Shown piece by piece: positions 60,327 through 64,000 of a stretch of 64,000 nt of DNA (within the stretch, counting starts at the first letter, position 1; each line of letters opens with the position of its first letter). The position numbers and the translations under genes are program-made. Source of the DNA: JADFQT01 sp965216025 (GTDB lineage Bacteria; Chloroflexota; Dehalococcoidia; Lucifugimonadales; UBA3495); assembly GCA_965216025.1 (NCBI GenBank), contig CBDCEX010000016.1, positions 434,001-498,000 of the forward strand. The letters run 5' to 3'. The notes beneath the pieces are model-generated. The model worked only from the letters and a program-made list of their open reading frames with translations, made no database searches and was not told where the DNA came from.

Positions 60327-61757
60327 TCAGCTGAACAGAGCTTCCTTAATTGTCAGGACATCCAGCCGCAGTTTGTGGTCTTCGTTGATTTCGCCGTTAA
60401 TCTTGCCGGCGCCGTGGATCACTGTCGAATGGTCCCGCCCGCCCAGCAGGCGGCCTATCTGGGTGGGAGACATCTCCAGCTCATACATTAGGAGATACAT
60501 GGCGACTTGGCGCGCCAAGGCAATGTTTTTGGTCCGGCTTCTTCCCAGCAGTTCTGGGGTAGATATCTTGTAGTACTGGGAGGCTTCGTCGATGATCCGC
60601 CCCGGGTCGATGGAGTGACGCGCGGCGTCGGTGGCCAGGTCCTGGAGAACCCGTGACGCCAGGTCCAGCGTTACTGGCACATTCATCAGGTCCGAGTAGG
60701 CCACCACCCGGTTGAGACTGCCCTCCAGCTCCCGAACGTTCTTCTGCACCCGCTTGGCGATGAACTCAATGATACCTTCACTTATGGAAAGCTGGTGCGC
60801 CTCGGCTTTGAATTGCAGTATAGCCATGCGGGTTTCCAAGTCGGGCGGCTGGATGTCGGCGATCAATCCCCACTCGAAGCGGGAACGGAGTCTATCTTCC
60901 AGTAAGGACAGGGTCTTGGGAGGACGATCGGAAGTGATGACGATTTGCTGACCGGAATTGTGCAGGTCGTTAAAGGTGTGGAAGAAACCCTCCTGGGTCT
61001 GTTCCTTGCCGCTCATGAACTGAATGTCGTCGATCAGTAATACCTGCACACTGCGATAGCGGCTGCGAAACTCTTCGGTGGTCCGGTTACGGATGGCCGA
61101 GATGAACTCGTTGGTGAACTGCTCCGAGGAAACGTAGAGCGCGTCCAGGCCCAGATCGACGCTGGCCTGTCCGATGGCGTGCAGGAGGTGGGTCTTCCCC
61201 AGGCCAACGCCCGAGTAAATGAAAAGGGGATTGTACATTTTACCGGGAGCCTCGACCACTGCCTGAGCGGCGCTGAAGGCCAGCCGGTTGGAAGGCCCCA
61301 CCACAAAGGAGTCGAATCCGTAACGGGGATTGAAGGTACCGGTGGTGGACGGCCTGGCTGGAGCCGGGGCTGGTTCTCCCTCTCCCGCCGGCTCCGGCGG
61401 GAGGGTTGCTGCCCCCGCTGACGGGTTACTGGCGACCGCATTACCCGCCTTAACCTTAAACTGAATTTCCGCCGGACCGCCGGTTACCTTCTCCACTGTC
61501 TTCTGAATCGACTGGTACATCCGCCGCTCCAGCCAGGCGACGGCAAAGGGGGTGGGAACCTCCACCACGAACTGAGAATTCTGGTAGCTGATGCCTACGG
61601 TGGGCTTGAGCCAGGTTTCGAAGGTGTGGCTGTTGAGTTGGAGTTGGAGCTCGCCCAGGGTGGCGCGCCACACTTCCCCGGCCGATAATTCTTTCCCAGC
61701 CCGCTCAGTCCCGGAAGCTTCTCTCCCGGAATCCCCTCTACCCAAAATTTCGACCAT
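60327..61757 (-). CDS. dnaA: Chromosomal replication initiator DnaA
   Basis: 476 residues from ATG 61757. Domain I is at the N-terminus (WRATLGELQLQLNSHTFETWL), domain II a Pro/Ala linker, domain III AAA+ with GVGLGKTHLLHAIG (Walker A) and VLLIDDIQF (Walker B), domain IV with GRDHSTVIHGAGKI (the DnaA signature that reads DnaA boxes). It binds the origin and opens it with ATP. A frame-compatible ATG at 61796 exists, but GGGGAGG favours 61757. It is on the minus strand; oriC would be expected nearby. Confidence 0.96.
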   Translation of the reverse strand: MVEILGRGDSGREASGTERAGKELSAGEVWRATLGELQLQLNSHTFETWLKPTVGISYQNSQFVVEVPTPFAVAWLERRMYQSIQKTVEKVTGGPAEIQFKVKAGNAVASNPSAGAATLPPEPAGEGEPAPAPARPSTTGTFNPRYGFDSFVVGPSNRLAFSAAQAVVEAPGKMYNPLFIYSGVGLGKTHLLHAIGQASVDLGLDALYVSSEQFTNEFISAIRNRTTEEFRSRYRSVQVLLIDDIQFMSGKEQTQEGFFHTFNDLHNSGQQIVITSDRPPKTLSLLEDRLRSRFEWGLIADIQPPDLETRMAILQFKAEAHQLSISEGIIEFIAKRVQKNVRELEGSLNRVVAYSDLMNVPVTLDLASRVLQDLATDAARHSIDPGRIIDEASQYYKISTPELLGRSRTKNIALARQVAMYLLMYELEMSPTQIGRLLGGRDHSTVIHGAGKINGEINEDHKLRLDVLTIKEALFS

Positions 61758-61968
61758 GAAAACGGCTAGCCTCCCCGGCGAAAAATGATGACGCAATAGA
61801 CTAGCAGTTTTATGTCAAGGAGGCTAGGTCACCTACCGGGCTGGATCGGCCATCCACGCAGCTTTATCGGCATATTTGGGAGGGTTCCAGCAGCCCGCCC
61901 TGGTCGCAAAATGCACACGGTTTTCCAACGAAATATTCGGGCTAAATGTGCCGGGCTCAGGCCCGGTT

Positions 61969-62922
61969 CTAGTCCGAATCCGGGTGGGTGGTAATGAACC
62001 TACCGGCCTTGGCCGGGTCCAGATGGGGTGCGCGGACCTCCACCTGGGCCTGTTCCTCTTGCAACCGAACCGTAACGCTGCTGTCCTGTTCTGCCCAGCC
62101 CCGGTTCATGGCTTGCATGGCGATCTGCTCTGCCAGGGTAGACATGGGCATGGGAACGTTGTACTCCCGGGCCAGCTCGGTGGCCAGGGAAATGTCCTTG
62201 AAGGCCAGGTTCAGAGCGAAGCTGGCCGGTTCGTACTCGCCGCGAAACATGGTCCTGACCAGTCCCTCGTGGAGGACGCGCATTCGCCCCAGCGAGCCCC
62301 GGCGAACGCTCTCCCACAACGCCTCCGGCTCGACACCGGCTTTCACGCCCAAAGTCAATCCTTCGGCAATGGCCTGGCGTACGCTGTGGCCAATCATGTT
62401 GTGGACCAGCTTGCAGATGGACCCGGCCCCGATGGCTCCGGCGTAAAAGACCTTGTCGCCGAAGGAGTCCAGAATCGGTTTGATTCGGTCGAAAATCTCT
62501 CGCTCTCCCCCGACCATCACCGCCAAATCCCCGCTGGCAGCTCCGGATTTGCCGCCGCTGACCGGTGCGTCCAGGATATGGATCCCCTTTTGACGGAAGG
62601 TTGGCTCCATCTCCCGGATTAACGAGGGCCGGCTGGAGGAAAGGTCCACGTAGATGCTGCCGGGGCGAATGCCTTCGAGGATTCCCTGGGCACCCAAGGC
62701 CACCGCTTCGACCTCTTTGGGTCCGGGGAGCGAGGTGAAGACTACGTCGCTCAGTTCAGCGACCTCCGCCGGCGAGTTGGCCAGTCGGGCGCCTCCTTCC
62801 AGCAAGGGCTTGGCGGCTTCCTCGCGCAGGTCAAAAACCACCATCGGGTGCCCGGCGCGTTGGATGTTGGCCGACATGCCACCGCCCATGTTGCCCAGAC
62901 CTATGAATCCTACCTTCTCCAT
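61969..62922 (-). CDS. Beta-hydroxyacid dehydrogenase (3-hydroxyisobutyrate dehydrogenase family)
   Basis: 317 residues. VGFIGLGNMGGGMSANI is the NAD(P) Rossmann motif; ILDAPVSGGKSGAASGDLAVM is the substrate loop, and the catalytic Lys is in GAGSICKLVHNMIGH. Possible substrates are 3-hydroxyisobutyrate, tartronate semialdehyde or a related hydroxyacid; not decidable. Upstream ATG is preceded by GAGGAGATG. Confidence 0.93.
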   Translation of the reverse strand: MEKVGFIGLGNMGGGMSANIQRAGHPMVVFDLREEAAKPLLEGGARLANSPAEVAELSDVVFTSLPGPKEVEAVALGAQGILEGIRPGSIYVDLSSSRPSLIREMEPTFRQKGIHILDAPVSGGKSGAASGDLAVMVGGEREIFDRIKPILDSFGDKVFYAGAIGAGSICKLVHNMIGHSVRQAIAEGLTLGVKAGVEPEALWESVRRGSLGRMRVLHEGLVRTMFRGEYEPASFALNLAFKDISLATELAREYNVPMPMSTLAEQIAMQAMNRGWAEQDSSVTVRLQEEQAQVEVRAPHLDPAKAGRFITTHPDSD

Positions 62923-63120
62923 GTCATCTCCTCAGTCGGGTGCCGCCGATTTTCCCCCGCCAGCCGGGTAGCTTTCAGCCCGGGGTAGCTGGCAGGATTG
63001 TAAAGGGGCTGGCATTTTGGGGTCAACCGCTGAGTTAACCACTGGGTTAGCCGCTCAGTCGCTTGTCAGCCTATGGGGGCCAGAGTAGAATGAGCCATTC
63101 CCCAAGCTGGAGGTTAGCAG

Positions 63121-63540
63121 ATGTACAACAAACCTATGCTGAGTCTGGAACAAACCCAGAAGGCCATGCAGGCCATGATTCAAAAGGCTACCCAGGAGCC
63201 CGACCGCCCGGTGGCCATGGCGATAGTCGATGATGCCGGCAACCTGCTGAGCTACGCCAGGATGGACAAATGCCGTCCCAACCCCCAGACCTTTGCCATC
63301 CGAAAGGCGTACACCTCGGCCATGTCGGGGGTGAATTCTGCCGACTACGCGGAGCGACTCAAGAGTCAGGGCCGTACCGTCAGCGATTTTGGCAATCCAA
63401 ACCTGGTGTCGGCCCAAGGCGCCGCGGTGGTGCTGGACCCGGCGAGTGGAGCCGTGTTGGGAGCCATTGGCGTCAGCGGGCTTAGCGCGCAAGAGGATGA
63501 GGATCTGTCCAAGCTGGGAGTGCAGGCCCTCGGGCTATAG
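63121..63540 (+). CDS. GlcG/HbpS-type (DUF336) protein
   Basis: 139 residues: LSLEQTQKAMQAMIQKATQEP, VAMAIVDDAGNLLSYARMDKC and AVLGAIGVSGLSAQEDEDLSK match the heme-binding GlcG/HbpS family. Members bind heme or flavin-like ligands, or act in glycolate operons. Its ATG follows GGAGGTTAGCAG. It is intact and divergent from the hydroxyacid dehydrogenase. Confidence 0.9.
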   Translation: MYNKPMLSLEQTQKAMQAMIQKATQEPDRPVAMAIVDDAGNLLSYARMDKCRPNPQTFAIRKAYTSAMSGVNSADYAERLKSQGRTVSDFGNPNLVSAQGAAVVLDPASGAVLGAIGVSGLSAQEDEDLSKLGVQALGL

Positions 63541-63581
63541 CCGCAGCTAAAATGGGAGAATCCCGCGCTTATCGCGCCTAG

Positions 63582-63636
63582 CCCCCCGCCTATCCTTTGA
63601 TTATCCTGTGCCTACGCTAATGGATTAGGCGGGGGG
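63582..63636 (+). promoter_or_regulatory. Stem that can hide the ribosome binding site of the next gene
   Basis: CCCCCCGCCTA (63582-63592) is the exact complement of TAGGCGGGGGG (63626-63636), with a 33-base loop. The right arm includes the GGGGGG that precedes AGGAT and the ATG at 63642, so folding would reduce translation of that gene. Confidence 0.6.
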
Positions 63637-63641
63637 AGGAT

Positions 63642-64000
63642 ATGGCGACGTTGACGATCCAGGCGGCGGCCCAGAGCTTGGGAACCTCGGAAATTACCAT
63701 TAGACGAAAACTGAGGACCGGGCAGCTAAGCGGTCATCAGGAAGACCCGCCTAACGGGCGTTGGTGGGTGGAAATTCCCGATGATCAGCTCTTCGACCCT
63801 GCCAGCACCGCGTCGGCCTCCAGGCCCGAGGCGTCGGAAGGCCACCTGCTTCGGGACCTGGTGGGTGTGCTGAAGGACCAGGTGAGCACCCTCCAGCACC
63901 ATCTGGAGATTCGCGAAAGGGAGGTGGGGGAGCTGCATGTGATTATTCAGCAGCAGGCCCTGGCCCTGCCGGCGCCGGGCGGGAACAGCCGGGGGTGGTG
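63642..64000 (+). CDS. HTH DNA-binding protein with coiled coil (3' end beyond the window)
   Basis: At least 119 residues to the window end: an excisionase/MerR-like HTH (TIQAAAQSLGTSEITIRRKLRTG) with PNGRWWVEIPDDQL as the wing, a Ser/Ala linker, and a leucine-rich helix (LRDLVGVLKDQVSTLQHHLE then REREVGELHVIIQQQAL). This arrangement occurs in small plasmid or phage-associated regulators. The C-terminus, usually a Trp-rich tail, is starting (GNSRGW) as the window ends. GGGGGGAGG precedes the ATG. Confidence 0.75.
   Translation, partial: MATLTIQAAAQSLGTSEITIRRKLRTGQLSGHQEDPPNGRWWVEIPDDQLFDPASTASASRPEASEGHLLRDLVGVLKDQVSTLQHHLEIREREVGELHVIIQQQALALPAPGGNSRGW

Noticed and set aside
60253..60573. 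Plus-strand ORF starting with GTG 60253
   Set aside because: Most of it is antisense to the conserved dnaA C-terminal domain.

Overview
The window looks like a moderately high-GC bacterial chromosome segment. It holds informational genes (dnaA, obg, rsmG), a scattered arginine-biosynthesis cluster (argJ, argB, argD, argG) and many genes for CoA-thioester and ring or keto-acid catabolism: acyl-CoA dehydrogenases, MaoC-type dehydratases, enoyl-CoA hydratase, AMP-forming acyl-CoA ligase, an FAA-family hydrolase and an LLM flavin oxidoreductase. Together with a UPF0182 membrane protein this gene mix fits a Chloroflexota (Dehalococcoidia/SAR202-like) genome, but that assignment is inference; no rRNA or tRNA gene was seen.

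Layout. 0-1.6 kb: CMD-family and FAA-family genes. 1.85-5.7 kb: three nested insertion sequences (IS1380 inside ISAs1 inside a broken IS630). 5.8-10.7 kb: CPA2 antiporter, ABM protein, DRTGG P-loop protein, pentapeptide-repeat protein, a candidate selenoprotein whose in-frame TGA sits in a Cys-Val-Pro-Sec motif and is followed by a bacterial SECIS-like hairpin, and a MaoC pair. 10.8-12.06 kb: an ISAs1-family element with a perfect 10-bp target duplication. 12.2-22.6 kb: arginine genes interleaved with UPF0182, a VapBC-type toxin-antitoxin pair, a GNAT protein and an aminotransferase. 22.6-27.3 kb: cupin, acyl-CoA dehydrogenase, a translationally coupled HIT/YqeK pair and an LLM oxidoreductase. 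27.3-43.8 kb: a decaying accessory region with IS630 copies, an IS630-type MITE, a second ISAs1 copy, broken genes (Mrp-type ATPase split by TAG, Wzz-like protein frameshifted by a 16-bp tandem duplication), gene fragments, and an ORF-less group II intron sitting in the leader of an IS630 copy. 43.8-51 kb: enoyl-CoA hydratase, a small Cys-rich HTH regulator behind two GAAC-N4-GTTC palindromes, a second acyl-CoA dehydrogenase, an Lrp-type RAM protein, rsmG and a large secreted M4 metalloprotease. 51-64 kb: epimerase, DUF1501 protein, IS66, an Fe-S assembly pair (IscA-type plus YgfZ-type), an obg/nadD-pyrE operon with NadD fused to PyrE, dnaA, a beta-hydroxyacid dehydrogenase, a GlcG/HbpS-type protein and a truncated HTH gene.

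The most notable items are the SelW/Rdx-type selenoprotein candidate, the 686-nt RT-less group II intron whose removal restores exactly the 1229-bp length of the sister IS630 copy, the NadD-PyrE fusion, the paired operators in front of the Cys-rich HTH gene, and IS630 elements that use a CTAG target both for insertion and to complete the transposase stop codon.
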